64,000 nucleotides of DNA from Lactobacillaceae bacterium AF64-9pH9TA (GTDB lineage: Bacteria; Bacillota; Bacilli; Lactobacillales; Lactobacillaceae): assembly GCA_027681045.1 (NCBI GenBank), contig JAQDCK010000002.1, positions 62,001-126,000 of the forward strand. Direction: 5' to 3'. A program made the position numbers and the translations under genes. The notes below the pieces were generated by a model. It was not told the DNA's origin. It saw only the letters and a program-made list of their open reading frames with translations, and did not search any database. Position 1 is the first letter of the stretch. Every line of letters starts with the position of its first letter. Positions 1 to 9,118 of the stretch are shown here, piece after piece.

Positions 1-859
1 GGCTATCGCCACGCCCAGAATCGACGTGGTCAATGAGCTTTATCCCCGCTTAGTAGCCGCTTTTGGGGAAGTCGAGATCGGTAAATACCACGGCCGGGAG
101 GAAAAGCAGCCTGCAAATGAGCAGCTGGTCATCTGCACGACCCACCAGCTGCTTAAGTACTACCAGGCTTTTGACCTTTTGATCATTGACGAGATCGATT
201 CTTTCCCATATGCCGGCAATCCCCAGCTGCATTTCGCCGCGGGCAATGCTGTTAAAAAGACGGGCAGCCGGGTCTTTTTGACGGCCACGCCGCCGGAAGA
301 CCTGGTGAAAGCCGCCAGGCAGGGGAAACTAGCCATCGTCAGGCTCAACCGCCGCTTTCACGGCTATCCCTTGCCCGTGCCCCAGCTTGACTTGTACGTT
401 AAGCCCTTCTTGACCAAGGGCCGCCTGCATCCCAAATTAGCCCGGCGGATCAAAATGGCGGCCAAAAGTGGCCACCCCCTCCTGGTCTTTTTGCCCAGAA
501 TCGCCCAGATGCCCCAGTATTTTGCCGCTGTCAAAAGGCTCCTGCCCAATTTACGACTGGCGACTGTTTATGCCCAGGACCCGGACCGGCTGGAGAAGGT
601 GGAAAAATTCCGGAAAGGGGACCTGGACCTGCTTTTGACAACCACGATCTTGGAGCGGGGGGTGACCTTCAAGCATGTCTGGGTGATTATCGTGGCGGCT
701 GATGATGAGATTTATTCCGCCGCCAGCCTGGTCCAGATCGCTGGCCGGGTAGGCAGAGACAAGCAGGACCCGGACGGGCTGGTACTTTTTTGCTACCGGC
801 GCTACAGCCGGCAGATTAGAAGCGCGGTCAAGCAGATTAAGGAGATGAACCGGGGATGA
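1..859 (+). CDS. comFA: ComFA, DNA-uptake helicase (5' end outside window)
   Basis: C-terminal part of the ATP-dependent helicase/translocase thought to pull transforming single-stranded DNA across the membrane. The frame is open from base 2 with no start, so the gene begins upstream. Visible superfamily 2 helicase motifs are a Walker B DEID (IIDEIDSFPY), a TATPP motif III, and a late block with ILERGVTF and QIAGRVGR (motifs V and VI). The Walker A motif and the N-terminal zinc finger would lie before base 1. The stop overlaps the comFC start by 4 bp (ATGA), so the two genes are translationally coupled, as is usual for the comF operon. The surviving portion shows no frameshift. Confidence 0.9.
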   Translation, partial: AIATPRIDVVNELYPRLVAAFGEVEIGKYHGREEKQPANEQLVICTTHQLLKYYQAFDLLIIDEIDSFPYAGNPQLHFAAGNAVKKTGSRVFLTATPPEDLVKAARQGKLAIVRLNRRFHGYPLPVPQLDLYVKPFLTKGRLHPKLARRIKMAAKSGHPLLVFLPRIAQMPQYFAAVKRLLPNLRLATVYAQDPDRLEKVEKFRKGDLDLLLTTTILERGVTFKHVWVIIVAADDEIYSAASLVQIAGRVGRDKQDPDGLVLFCYRRYSRQIRSAVKQIKEMNRG

Positions 860-1542
860 GCCTTTGTTTTTTTTGCGACCAGCCTTTTACCGAAGACCTG
901 GATATCAGGCGCCTGCTTTTGCCGGGCAAAAGCAAGCCTTCCTGCCTGTGTCCATCTTGCCGAAAGCAGTTTGAAGCAATTGGCCCCATCTTTTGCCCCC
1001 AGTGCGGCCGCCGGCAGGTCAATGGAGAAATCTGCCAGGACTGCCAGAAGTGGCGGCGGATCTACCAGGGGAATTTTTTGCACAACCAGGCCGTCTACTG
1101 CTATAATCAAGCCTTTCACGACTTGATGGTCCGCTACAAGCGCTATGGGGACTACCTTCTCTGCCAAGTCTTGCAGGAATTGGCGGCCCCTGCTGCCCAA
1201 AAATTAGCAGCTGACTACTTCGTCCCTGTCCCGACTTCACCTGAGCACCAGAAAAAGCGGGGCTATGACACGGTCTGGGAAATTTTTAACCCACTTTTGC
1301 CCTTGACGACCCTTTTAGCCAAAAAGGCTGGGGCCGGGGCCCAGGGGGAAAAGGATAAAAAAGCCCGGATGCAGGCCAAGCAAAATTTCTTTTTAAATCC
1401 GGAATTTAGGGGTACAATAACAGGCAAAATCATCCTTTTGGATGACATTTACACTACAGGCCGAACACTTTACCATGCACGCGATGTGATTGAAACGGCT
1501 TTTCCTGAATGCCAGGTCGAAAGTTTTTCAATTAGTCGCTAA
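856..1542 (+). CDS. comFC: ComFC, phosphoribosyltransferase-fold competence protein
   Basis: 228 residues, the usual size for ComFC/ComF. The N-terminus carries a zinc-ribbon-like set of cysteine pairs (CFFC, CPSC, CPQC, CQDC) and the C-terminus has the PRTase signature IILLDDIYTTGRT that binds 5-phosphoribosyl groups. ComFC is needed for transformation in Gram-positive bacteria and is thought to act with ComFA at the membrane on incoming single strands; its reaction is not settled. The ATG overlaps the comFA stop by 4 bp. An intact comFC next to a comFA fragment with no visible lesion suggests the late competence machinery is not decayed here. Confidence 0.9.
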   Translation: MSLCFFCDQPFTEDLDIRRLLLPGKSKPSCLCPSCRKQFEAIGPIFCPQCGRRQVNGEICQDCQKWRRIYQGNFLHNQAVYCYNQAFHDLMVRYKRYGDYLLCQVLQELAAPAAQKLAADYFVPVPTSPEHQKKRGYDTVWEIFNPLLPLTTLLAKKAGAGAQGEKDKKARMQAKQNFFLNPEFRGTITGKIILLDDIYTTGRTLYHARDVIETAFPECQVESFSISR

Positions 1543-1547
1543 ATATT

Positions 1548-1577
1548 TTCACAAAGCGCTTTCAAATTTGGTATAAT
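1548..1577 (+). promoter_or_regulatory. hpf promoter with candidate CcpA cre site
   Basis: The -35 is TTCACA (1548-1553) and the -10 is a perfect TATAAT (1572-1577), 18 bp apart. Between them lies ACAAAGCGCTTTCA (1551-1564), which matches 12 of 14 positions of the palindromic cre TGAAAGCGCTTTCA. A repressor bound there would block RNA polymerase, so catabolite repression of hpf is predicted. No binding is demonstrated. Confidence 0.6.
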
Positions 1578-1621
1578 ATGGGTGTAAAGAAACCGCGCAA
1601 GCGGGAAAGGAGATAATTATT

Positions 1622-2179
1622 ATGTTAAAGTACAATGTTCGTGGCGAAAATATTGAAGTCACTGAAGCTTTGAGAGACTATGTTGAAAAGCGCTTGACCA
1701 AGTTGGAAAAGTACTTTGATTTGAGCCAGGACGTAATCGCTCATGTAAATCTGAAGGTATACCGTGACCACTCAGCTAAGGTTGAAGTTACTATCCCGCT
1801 TCCATACCTGGTATTGAGAGCTGAAGAAACTACGGATGACATGTACCGCAGCATTGACTTTGTTTCCGAAAAGCTTGAACGCCAAATCAGAAAGTACAAG
1901 ACCCGCGTCAACCGCAAGAGCCGTGAAAAGGGCGTGGAAGAATTCTTCATCCCTGAAGAAGCTCCGGTTGAAGAGGAGAAGGAAGAAAAGGCTCCAATGT
2001 TCAAGATTGTCCGCAACAAGCGGGTTAACTTGAAGCCAATGGACCCAGAAGAAGCCATCTTGCAAATGGACATGCTGGAACACGACTTCTTCGTCTTCCA
2101 AGACGCTGAAACCAACGGCACCAGCGTGGTTTACCGCCGCAACGACGGCAGCTACGGCTTGATTGAAACTAACGAATAG
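1622..2179 (+). CDS. hpf: Long-form ribosome hibernation promoting factor
   Basis: 185-residue HPF/RaiA family protein that binds the 30S subunit and drives formation of inactive 100S ribosome dimers. The N-terminal ~100 residues are the ribosome-binding domain (starts MLKYNVRGENIEVTEALRDY). A charged Glu/Lys linker follows, then the C-terminal dimerisation domain with IVRNKRVNLKPMDPEEA. The two-domain length is the long form typical of Firmicutes, which needs no separate RMF. The ribosome binding site is AAAGGAGA. Its own promoter and a terminator at 2219-2257 make it a single-gene unit. The cre-like site in the promoter suggests de-repression when preferred sugar runs out. Confidence 0.95.
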   Translation: MLKYNVRGENIEVTEALRDYVEKRLTKLEKYFDLSQDVIAHVNLKVYRDHSAKVEVTIPLPYLVLRAEETTDDMYRSIDFVSEKLERQIRKYKTRVNRKSREKGVEEFFIPEEAPVEEEKEEKAPMFKIVRNKRVNLKPMDPEEAILQMDMLEHDFFVFQDAETNGTSVVYRRNDGSYGLIETNE

Positions 2180-2218
2180 TTTCGCCGCTTATCTAACTGA
2201 ATACTAAGTTTACAAGCC

Positions 2219-2257
2219 AGGCAGGGCACGATAATTATTGTGCCCTGCTTATTTTTG
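2219..2257 (+). terminator. Intrinsic terminator after hpf
   Basis: Nine-bp perfect stem GCAGGGCAC / GTGCCCTGC (2221-2229 with 2240-2248) with a 10-nt AT-rich loop, then a T-rich tail. Confidence 0.85.
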
Positions 2258-2338
2258 TAGATTATTTTAATTTTTGGCATTTACATGTTAAAATTATTCT
2301 GTGATTTTAGACTAAATATCAGAATTAAGGACGATTAG

Positions 2339-4741
2339 ATGGCAAACATTTTAAAGAAGTTATACAACGCTGATAAAAGAGAACTTAAGCGTTTTGAAAA
2401 AATTGCTGACCAAGTAGAGTCATACGCTGACCAAATGGCCGCGCTCTCTGACGAAGAATTGCAGGCTAAGACGCCGGAATTCCGGAGCCGGATTGAAAAG
2501 GGCGAAAGCTTGGATGACCTGCTGCCGGAAGCCTTTGCCGTATCCCGGGAAGCTTCCAAGCGGGTTCTGGGCCTGTACCCATTCCGCGTGCAGATCCTCG
2601 GTGGGATTGCCCTGCACCGGGGCAACATTGCCGAAATGATGACCGGTGAAGGTAAGACCTTGACGGCCACCATGCCGGTTTACCTCAACGCTTTGTCTGG
2701 CAAGGGCGTGCACGTTGTTACTGTCAACGAATACCTGTCCAGCCGTGACGAAACTGAAATGGGCCAGCTCTACCGCTGGCTGGGTCTGACGGTTGGCTTG
2801 AACATCAGCACCATGTCCCCGGAAGAAAAGCGGGAAGCTTACGCCTGCGACGTAACTTACTCAACCAACTCTGAACTGGGCTTTGACTACCTCCGGGACA
2901 ACATGGTTGTCTACAAGGAACAAATGGTGCAGCGGCCGCTTAACTACGCCATTATCGACGAAGTTGACTCCATCTTGATCGACGAAGCGCGGACGCCTTT
3001 GATCATTTCCGGTGAAGCTGAACAAGCCAACGCCGACTACGTCCGGGCTGACCGCTTCGTCAAGAAGCTGGTTGAAGACAAGAGCGACAACGACGCCGAT
3101 GACGATGAAGACCACGGCGACTACAAGATCGACTGGCCAACCAAGACCATTTCCCTGACTAGAACCGGGATCCAGAAGGCCTGCGACCACTTCGGCCTCA
3201 AGAACCTTTACGACGTTGAAAACCAGAAGCTGGTTCACCACATCGACCAAGCTCTGCGGGCTAACTACATCATGCTCAAGGACATCGACTACGTGGTTCA
3301 AGATGGTGAAGTCTTGATCGTTGACTCCTTTACCGGCCGTGTTATGGAAGGCCGCCGCTACTCAGACGGCCTGCACCAGGCAATCGAAGCCAAGGAAGGG
3401 GTCAAGATCCAGGAAGAATCCCAGACCCAGGCCACGATTACTTACCAGAACTACTTCAGAATGTATAAGAAGCTGGCCGGGATGACTGGTACGGCTAAGA
3501 CTGAAGAAGAAGAATTCCGTGAAATCTACAACATGGAAGTCATCACCATCCCGACCAACCGGCCAGTCATCAGACAGGACATGCCTGACCTGCTCTACCC
3601 GACCCTGGACTCCAAGTTCAAGGCCGTGGTTGATGAAATTAAGGAGCGGCACGCCAAGGGCCAGCCAATTCTGGTCGGCACGGTGGCCATTGAATCTTCT
3701 GAACGCTTGAGCCACATGCTGGACAAGGAACACATCCCGCATGCCGTCTTGAACGCCAAGAACCACGCTAAAGAAGCAGCAATCATCATGAATGCCGGCC
3801 AAAGAGGGGCAGTTACGATTGCCACCAACATGGCTGGGCGTGGGACTGACATCAAGCTGGGGCCTGGCGTCAAGGAACTGGGTGGTTTGGCCGTAATCGG
3901 GACTGAAAGACACGAATCTCGCCGTATCGACAACCAGCTGCGGGGCCGGTCCGGCCGGCAGGGTGACCCGGGTTACACCCGCTTTTACCTGTCTTTGGAA
4001 GACGACTTGATGAAGCGCTTTGGGGGCGACCGGGTCAAGGACTTCCTTGACCGCTTGTCTGACAATGACGATGACAAGGTTATCGAAAGCCGCTTGATCA
4101 CCCGCCAGGTTGAATCAGCCCAGAAGCGGGTTGAAGGGAACAACTACGACACCCGTAAGCAGACCCTGCAATACGACGATGTTATGCGGATCCAGCGCGA
4201 AATCATCTACAAGGAACGGATGCAGGTCATCGATGAGCAGCAGTCTTTGAAGAGCGTCTTGCTGCCAATGATCCACCGGACTATTGACCACCAGGTCGAC
4301 ATGTTCACCCAAGGTGACCGGTCAACTTGGCGCCTGGACTCTCTGCGCGACTTCATCGTGTCCAGCCTGGCCAGTGAAGAATACGTTGATTCAGAAATCG
4401 ACTTCAAGACCTTCACGCCAGATGCCCTTAAGAAGCAGCTTTACCAACTGGTTGAAGACAACTACCAGGAAAAGGAAGCTGCCCTGGCAGATCCGGAACA
4501 AATGTTGGAATTCGAAAAGGTGGTTATCCTGCGCGTGGTTGACGAACACTGGACCAACCACATTGACGCCATGGACCAATTGCGGCAGTCAATCGGCCTG
4601 CGGGGCTACGGCCAGCTGAACCCGCTGGTTGAATACCAGGACTCCGGCTACAACATGTTTGAAGAAATGATCAGTGACATCGAGTTTGACGTGACTCGCC
4701 TCTTCATGAAGGCTCAGATCAGAAACAACTTGAGTCGGTAA
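2339..4741 (+). CDS. secA: SecA, preprotein translocase motor ATPase
   Basis: 800 residues. The ATPase drives secretory proteins through SecYEG. NBD1 has the Walker A MTGEGKT and the [15 protein letters not shown] block; NBD2 follows, with [10 protein letters not shown] and [13 protein letters not shown]. The start [10 protein letters not shown] fits the family, with AAGGACG upstream. The protein ends ...[10 protein letters not shown] and lacks the C-terminal CxCxnCH zinc tail that recruits SecB; loss of this tail is common in lactobacilli, which lack SecB. The insert [15 protein letters not shown] near residue 250 is strongly acidic. It is followed by a terminator at 4751-4777, so prfB is probably transcribed partly on its own. 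Confidence 0.97.
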   Translation: MANILKKLYNADKRELKRFEKIADQVESYADQMAALSDEELQAKTPEFRSRIEKGESLDDLLPEAFAVSREASKRVLGLYPFRVQILGGIALHRGNIAEMMTGEGKTLTATMPVYLNALSGKGVHVVTVNEYLSSRDETEMGQLYRWLGLTVGLNISTMSPEEKREAYACDVTYSTNSELGFDYLRDNMVVYKEQMVQRPLNYAIIDEVDSILIDEARTPLIISGEAEQANADYVRADRFVKKLVEDKSDNDADDDEDHGDYKIDWPTKTISLTRTGIQKACDHFGLKNLYDVENQKLVHHIDQALRANYIMLKDIDYVVQDGEVLIVDSFTGRVMEGRRYSDGLHQAIEAKEGVKIQEESQTQATITYQNYFRMYKKLAGMTGTAKTEEEEFREIYNMEVITIPTNRPVIRQDMPDLLYPTLDSKFKAVVDEIKERHAKGQPILVGTVAIESSERLSHMLDKEHIPHAVLNAKNHAKEAAIIMNAGQRGAVTIATNMAGRGTDIKLGPGVKELGGLAVIGTERHESRRIDNQLRGRSGRQGDPGYTRFYLSLEDDLMKRFGGDRVKDFLDRLSDNDDDKVIESRLITRQVESAQKRVEGNNYDTRKQTLQYDDVMRIQREIIYKERMQVIDEQQSLKSVLLPMIHRTIDHQVDMFTQGDRSTWRLDSLRDFIVSSLASEEYVDSEIDFKTFTPDALKKQLYQLVEDNYQEKEAALADPEQMLEFEKVVILRVVDEHWTNHIDAMDQLRQSIGLRGYGQLNPLVEYQDSGYNMFEEMISDIEFDVTRLFMKAQIRNNLSR

Positions 4742-4750
4742 TAAATCAGC

Positions 4751-4777
4751 AAAGAGGGGGCGGGAGCCCCCTCTTTT
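4751..4777 (+). terminator. Intrinsic terminator after secA
   Basis: GC-rich stem AAAGAGGGG / CCCCTCTTT with a short GC-rich loop, continuing into T residues. A TATAAT at 4782-4787 immediately after could be the -10 of a prfB promoter, but no convincing -35 is present. Confidence 0.8.
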
Positions 4778-4828
4778 TGGTTATAATGTAGTAAACAAAA
4801 CAATTATTTTTAGCAAAGGAAAAAGACA

Positions 4829-5945
4829 ATGGAAATCAGTGAAATTCAAAATGCTTTAGACGAGTTGCGGACCCGGCTTAATCACTTTAGGGGGTCTCTT
4901 TGACTTCGATAATATTAGCGAAAGCATTGAAATCAACGAAGCTAAGATGGCGGAACCGGGCTTTTGGGACAATCAGGAAAAGGCCCAGAAATTGATCAGT
5001 GAGACCAACTTGCTCAAGGAAAAGCGGGACTCCTTCCTGGCCTTGGAAAAAGACCTGACCGATGAAGAAACGGCCCTGGAATTGCTGCGCCTGGAAGCAG
5101 ACGCAGACCTGCAAAAGGACACCGAGGACCAGCTGGCCAAGCTGCAGGAAGAATTCCACCAGTATGAACTGAATCTGCTCTTGTCGGGCGAGTACGATGA
5201 CCATAACGCCCTGATGGAAATCCACCCGGGGGCCGGCGGCACCGAAGCCATGGACTGGGGGAACATGCTGCTGCGGATGTACCAGCGCTATTGTGACTCC
5301 CGCGGCCTTAAGTTTGAAGTCAACAACTTTGAACCGGGCGATGAAGCCGGCTTAAAGAGCGTCAGCGTCCGGATTTCCGGCAAGAATGCCTACGGGCTGC
5401 TGAAGTCTGAACATGGAGTCCACCGCCTGGTCCGGATTTCGCCTTTTGACTCAGCCAAAAGACGGCACACTTCTTTTGCCTCGGTTGAAGTTATCCCCGA
5501 AGTCGATGACTCCATTGAAATCGACATTGACCCTAAGGACCTTAGAATTGACGTCTACCGGTCATCCGGGGCGGGAGGCCAGCACATTAACAAGACTTCC
5601 AGCGCCGTCCGGATTACCCACATCCCAACCGGGATCGTGACGACTTCCCAGGCCCAGCGGTCCCAGTTCCAGAACCGGGACACGGCCATGAATGAAATGC
5701 GTGCCAAGCTTTTCCACCTGGAAGAAGAAAAGAAGCGCAAGGAAAAGGCGGCCTTGAAGGGTGAGCAATTGGACATTGCCTGGGGCTCGCAGATCCGGTC
5801 TTACGTCTTCCACCCATACAGCATGGTCAAAGACCACCGGACCGGCTATGAAACCGCCGATGTGGGCGGGGTGATGGACGGGAAGTTGGATCCCTTCATC
5901 TACGCCTACCTGCAGTGGCGTTTGAGCCAGGAGAATCCAGAATAA
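4829..5945 (+). CDS. prfB: Peptide chain release factor 2 (programmed +1 frameshift)
   Basis: RF2 recognises UGA and UAA stop codons. Translation starts at ATG 4829, runs 24 codons, meets an in-frame TGA at 4901-4903, and must slip +1 (CTT TGA C read as CTT GAC) to continue at 4902. The full protein is 371 residues. The anticodon-mimicking SPF tripeptide (RISPFDSAKRRH) and the catalytic GGQ (SSGAGGQHINKTSS) are both present. Gene callers that ignore the shift would start at the internal ATG 4947 and lose the N-terminus. The ribosome binding site is AAAGGAAAA. The 10-bp gap to the next small gene suggests cotranscription. Confidence 0.95.
4889..4904 (+). promoter_or_regulatory. RF2 autoregulatory frameshift site
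   Basis: AGGGGG (4889-4894) acts as an internal Shine-Dalgarno, followed 3 nt later by the slippery CTT TGA C (4898-4904). When RF2 is scarce, the ribosome pauses at the TGA and slips +1, restoring synthesis. Arrangement and spacing match the well-known bacterial prfB signal, with TCT where E. coli has TAT. Confidence 0.95.
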
Positions 5946-5955
5946 GAGGAAAAAT

Positions 5956-6258
5956 ATGTCATTTACTACGATAGTGCTGCTGGTTTTGGCGGCGGTAGTC
6001 GCCCTGGCCCTGCTCTCGGTTTTCTTCAAGGCCTTGATTGCCTTGCTGCCGGTGGGCCTGGTCGTAATTTTGCTTTTATGGCTCTACTACCGCTTTTACT
6101 GGCGGAAAAAATACAAGCTGCCCAGCCGGCCGGAGCCCGACTGGTTCAAGCCAGGCCAGGCGGATCCGGAGCGGCCGCGGAAAAAGGCGCAAGATGTGAC
6201 AGTGCGAGATGTTGATGATAGTGAGGCACATGATGACGAACACGGTAAAACTAACTGA
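5956..6258 (+). CDS. Small membrane protein of unknown function
   Basis: 100 residues; I do not recognise a family. Residues 6-48 are almost wholly hydrophobic (two transmembrane segments or one hairpin, rich in Leu, Val and Ala), ending at a basic patch WRKKYK. The remaining ~45 residues are hydrophilic and proline- and charge-rich, with several acidic residues near the end. The start ATG follows AGAGGAAAAAT, 10 bp after prfB. The 3' end overlaps hprK by 26 bp in another frame, which ties it to the hprK-lgt-gpsA transcription unit. The position between prfB and hprK gives no safe functional clue. Confidence 0.7.
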   Translation: MSFTTIVLLVLAAVVALALLSVFFKALIALLPVGLVVILLLWLYYRFYWRKKYKLPSRPEPDWFKPGQADPERPRKKAQDVTVRDVDDSEAHDDEHGKTN

Positions 6259-7192
6259 GCTCATTAATGACAATTCCAACCTGCGGGTTCTGCAGGGACA
6301 GGAATGCGTGGCTGGCAAGAAGATTACGGTTTCCGACGTTTACCGGCCGGGACTGGAATTGAGCGGCTACTTTGACTTTTACCCGGCTGACCGGGTCCAG
6401 CTTCTGGGCAGAACGGAAATTTCCTACGCTGCCCGGCTGGACCACGACCTGCGCCGGAAAGTTTTTGAAAAAATCTGCCAGAAAGAAACACCCTGCCTGC
6501 TGGTTTCCCGCAACCTGCCGGTGCCAGCTGAATTGAAGGAGGCGGCAGAAGCAGCCGGGACTCCGATCTTGATTTCCAATGACACCACGACCTACTTGAT
6601 GAGCATGATCACCCAGTACCTGGCCGTCAAGTTGGCTGAAAGAAGCAGTGTCCACGGGGTCCTGGTCGAAGTTTTCGGGATGGGGGTCCTCTTGACTGGG
6701 GAGTCCGGGGTCGGCAAGTCCGAAACCGCCCTGGCCCTGGTGCAGCACGGCCACCGCTTGATCGCTGACGACCGGGTGGATGTCTACCAAAGAGACCACG
6801 AGACCGTGGTCGGGGAATCTCCCCGTATTTTGAAGCACTTGATGGAAATCCGGGGGATCGGGATCATTGACGTCCTCAAACTCTTCGGGATTGGGGCCAT
6901 CAAGGATGAAACCGAGATCTCCCTGGTCATCAACCTGACCAACTGGGACTCCAAGGCCAACTATGACCGCCTGGGCTTCCAGGAAAACACCCGGATCATC
7001 TGCGGGATCGCGGTTCCCCAGGTTACCATCCCGGTCAAGGTCGGTCGGAACATGGAAAACATCGTGGAAGTGGCTGTCATGAACTTCAGAGCCAAGGCCA
7101 TGGGCTTTGACGCGGCTAAGACTTTTGATGAAAACCTGACCAGCCTGATCGCGGAAAACAGCGAGGAAGAAAAAGGGGGTAAAGCAGACTAG
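6233..7192 (+). CDS. hprK: HPr kinase/phosphorylase
   Basis: Bifunctional enzyme that phosphorylates HPr on Ser46 and removes the phosphate, setting CcpA-dependent catabolite repression in Firmicutes. The Walker A is GESGVGKS, followed by [17 protein letters not shown], and the C-terminal family signature [17 protein letters not shown] is present. I chose ATG 6233 ([11 protein letters not shown]) because AGTGAGG sits about 6 nt upstream and the N-terminus then matches the family length (319 residues); further in-frame ATGs lie at 6209 and 6230. The TAG overlaps the lgt GTG start by one base, so translation is coupled. Candidate cre sites elsewhere in the window would respond to this enzyme. 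Confidence 0.95.
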   Translation: MTNTVKLTELINDNSNLRVLQGQECVAGKKITVSDVYRPGLELSGYFDFYPADRVQLLGRTEISYAARLDHDLRRKVFEKICQKETPCLLVSRNLPVPAELKEAAEAAGTPILISNDTTTYLMSMITQYLAVKLAERSSVHGVLVEVFGMGVLLTGESGVGKSETALALVQHGHRLIADDRVDVYQRDHETVVGESPRILKHLMEIRGIGIIDVLKLFGIGAIKDETEISLVINLTNWDSKANYDRLGFQENTRIICGIAVPQVTIPVKVGRNMENIVEVAVMNFRAKAMGFDAAKTFDENLTSLIAENSEEEKGGKAD

Positions 7193-8025
7193 TGACTTTA
7201 GCACTGAATCCAATCGCCTTCAGTATCGGGGACATTCACGTCCGCTGGTACGGAATCATCATCGCCTGCGGGATCCTGCTAGCCACCTTCATGTCGATCA
7301 GAGAAGGGCAAAGACGGCAGATCATGAGCGATGACTTTATCGACCTGCTCTTGTGGGGCGTGCCGATCGGCTTTATCGGGGCCCGGATCTACTATGTCAT
7401 TTTTGAATGGGGCTACTTTTCCCAGCACCCGGATGAAATTATCGCCATCTGGAACGGGGGGATTGCCATTTACGGGGGCTTGATCGCCGGGGCGATCGTC
7501 CTTTTGATCTTCTGCTACCGGCGCTTACTGCCGCCATTTCTAGTCCTGGACATTGTGGCGCCGGGCGTGATGGCCGCCCAGGTTCTAGGCCGGTGGGGCA
7601 ATTTTATGAACCAGGAGGCCCACGGGGCCAGGTGCAGCCTGCAGTATCTGCAGAACCTCCACTTGCCCCAGTTCATCATCGACCAGATGTACATTAATGG
7701 CAGCTATTACAAGCCGACTTTTTTGTATGAATCTTTCTTCAACTTGATCGGCCTAATCATCATCCTTTCTCTGCGCCACAAGAAGCATCTTTTCAAGCAG
7801 GGGGAAGTCTTCATGCTTTACCTGGCCTGGTACTCCGTGGTCCGCTTTTTCGTGGAAGGGATGCGGACGGACAGCCTCTATATCTTTGGCGTCATCCGGG
7901 TTTCCCAGGCTCTCAGCCTCCTGCTTTTAATCGCTGTGGCTATTTTATTCGTCTACCGGCGTGTCAAAATCAAGCCAAAGTGGTATCTTGATGGTAGCGG
8001 TTTAAAATATCCATACGAGAGGTAG
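7192..8025 (+). CDS. lgt: Prolipoprotein diacylglyceryl transferase
   Basis: 277-residue membrane enzyme that transfers diacylglycerol from phosphatidylglycerol to the lipobox cysteine of prolipoproteins. About seven hydrophobic helices are visible, and the family signature GRWGNFMNQEAHG lies near residue 137. The GTG start overlaps the hprK stop (TAGTG), with AAGGGGG about 12 nt upstream. The hprK-lgt-gpsA-trxB order is common in Lactobacillales. The gene is intact, and gpsA follows 5 bp later. Confidence 0.95.
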   Translation: MTLALNPIAFSIGDIHVRWYGIIIACGILLATFMSIREGQRRQIMSDDFIDLLLWGVPIGFIGARIYYVIFEWGYFSQHPDEIIAIWNGGIAIYGGLIAGAIVLLIFCYRRLLPPFLVLDIVAPGVMAAQVLGRWGNFMNQEAHGARCSLQYLQNLHLPQFIIDQMYINGSYYKPTFLYESFFNLIGLIIILSLRHKKHLFKQGEVFMLYLAWYSVVRFFVEGMRTDSLYIFGVIRVSQALSLLLLIAVAILFVYRRVKIKPKWYLDGSGLKYPYER

Positions 8026-8030
8026 AAAAA

Positions 8031-9047
8031 ATGACAAAAATTTCCGTTTTAGGCGCCGGCTCCTGGGGGTCAGTCCTGGCCTCCATGCTGGCTGACAACG
8101 GCCATGAGGTGGCCCTTTACGCCCACCGGCAAGTTATTGCTGATGAGATCAACCAAGACCACACTAACCTGCACTACATGAAGGACTGGACCTTGAACCC
8201 CAGCGTTTGGGCCAGTACCGACATGGGGCAGGTTCTGAAAGACTGTGACGTTATCCTGTTCGCCGTGCCGACCAGCGCGATCCGGTCAGTAGCTAAAGCA
8301 GTCCGGCAGGTCTTGGACGAAAATGGCCGCCAGCCTTACCTGGTTTCGGCCACCAAGGGGATTGAACCGGGAACTAAAAAGCTGGTTTTGCAGATTTTTA
8401 AAGACGAAATCTACCCGGACGGCTTTGACAAGATGATCGTCCTGTCCGGTCCCAGCCACGCGGAAAATACCGCCCAAAAGGATCTGACGGCCATTACCCT
8501 GGCTTCAACCAGTCTGGACAACGCGGCCAAGATGCAGAAGATTTTTTCCAATGACTATGTCCGCTTCTACACCAGCAACGACCCAATCGGGGTCCAGGTC
8601 GGCGGGGCTGTTAAAAACGTCATCGCCATCGCGGCTGGGATCCTGGCGGGCCTGGGCTACGGGGACAATGCCAAGGCAGCCTTGATGACCCGGGGCCTGG
8701 CGGAAATCACCCGCTTGGGTGTGGCCTTTGGCGGCCAGCCTTGGACCTTCAGCGGCCTGTCCGGGATCGGCGACTTGATCGTTACTTGTACCTCAGTTAA
8801 CTCCCGGAACTGGCGCTGTGGCTACCAGCTGGGCCAGGGCAAGCCCCTGGACGAAGTCCTGGCCAACATGGGCCAGGTTGTTGAAGGGGCCACGACCGTC
8901 AAGGCCGTGCACGAAATCTGCGACAGGTATTCTTTGGACATGCCGATTTCAGCTTCCATCTACAAGGTCCTCTATGAGGGGGCCAAGATCGACGATGAGA
9001 TCAAGCTGATGATGAGCCGGCAGATGGGACCGGAAATCAGAATTTAA
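8031..9047 (+). CDS. gpsA: Glycerol-3-phosphate dehydrogenase [NAD(P)+]
   Basis: 338 residues. Makes sn-glycerol-3-phosphate from dihydroxyacetone phosphate for phospholipid and teichoic acid synthesis. The N-terminal Rossmann motif is VLGAGSWGSVLA, the substrate region has VLSGPSHAE, and the conserved C-terminal block GGAVKNVIAIAAGI carries the catalytic lysine. The start ATG follows GAGAGGTAG, 5 bp after lgt. It ends the hprK-lgt-gpsA run, since trxB has its own promoter 8 bp downstream. Confidence 0.95.
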   Translation: MTKISVLGAGSWGSVLASMLADNGHEVALYAHRQVIADEINQDHTNLHYMKDWTLNPSVWASTDMGQVLKDCDVILFAVPTSAIRSVAKAVRQVLDENGRQPYLVSATKGIEPGTKKLVLQIFKDEIYPDGFDKMIVLSGPSHAENTAQKDLTAITLASTSLDNAAKMQKIFSNDYVRFYTSNDPIGVQVGGAVKNVIAIAAGILAGLGYGDNAKAALMTRGLAEITRLGVAFGGQPWTFSGLSGIGDLIVTCTSVNSRNWRCGYQLGQGKPLDEVLANMGQVVEGATTVKAVHEICDRYSLDMPISASIYKVLYEGAKIDDEIKLMMSRQMGPEIRI

Positions 9048-9054
9048 AAGAAGC

Positions 9055-9082
9055 TTGCAATCTTTTGAAAATCATGTATGAT
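9055..9082 (+). promoter_or_regulatory. trxB promoter
   Basis: TTGCAA (9055-9060) and TATGAT (9077-9082) separated by 16 bp. The start codon of trxB is 37 nt past the -10. Confidence 0.6.
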
Positions 9083-9118
9083 ATTACTTATAAAAAGTAA
9101 GTGATAAGGAGGATGTTT

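Noticed and set aside
5562-6029. Minus-strand ORF of 155 codons opposite prfB
   Set aside because: It is a codon-bias shadow: no ribosome binding site, no recognisable domain, and it lies antiparallel to well-conserved prfB codons.
6251-7213. Minus-strand ORF of 320 codons opposite hprK
   Set aside because: Covers nearly the whole of a conserved gene; composition (very His/Asp/Val/Gln rich) is the mirror of hprK codons.
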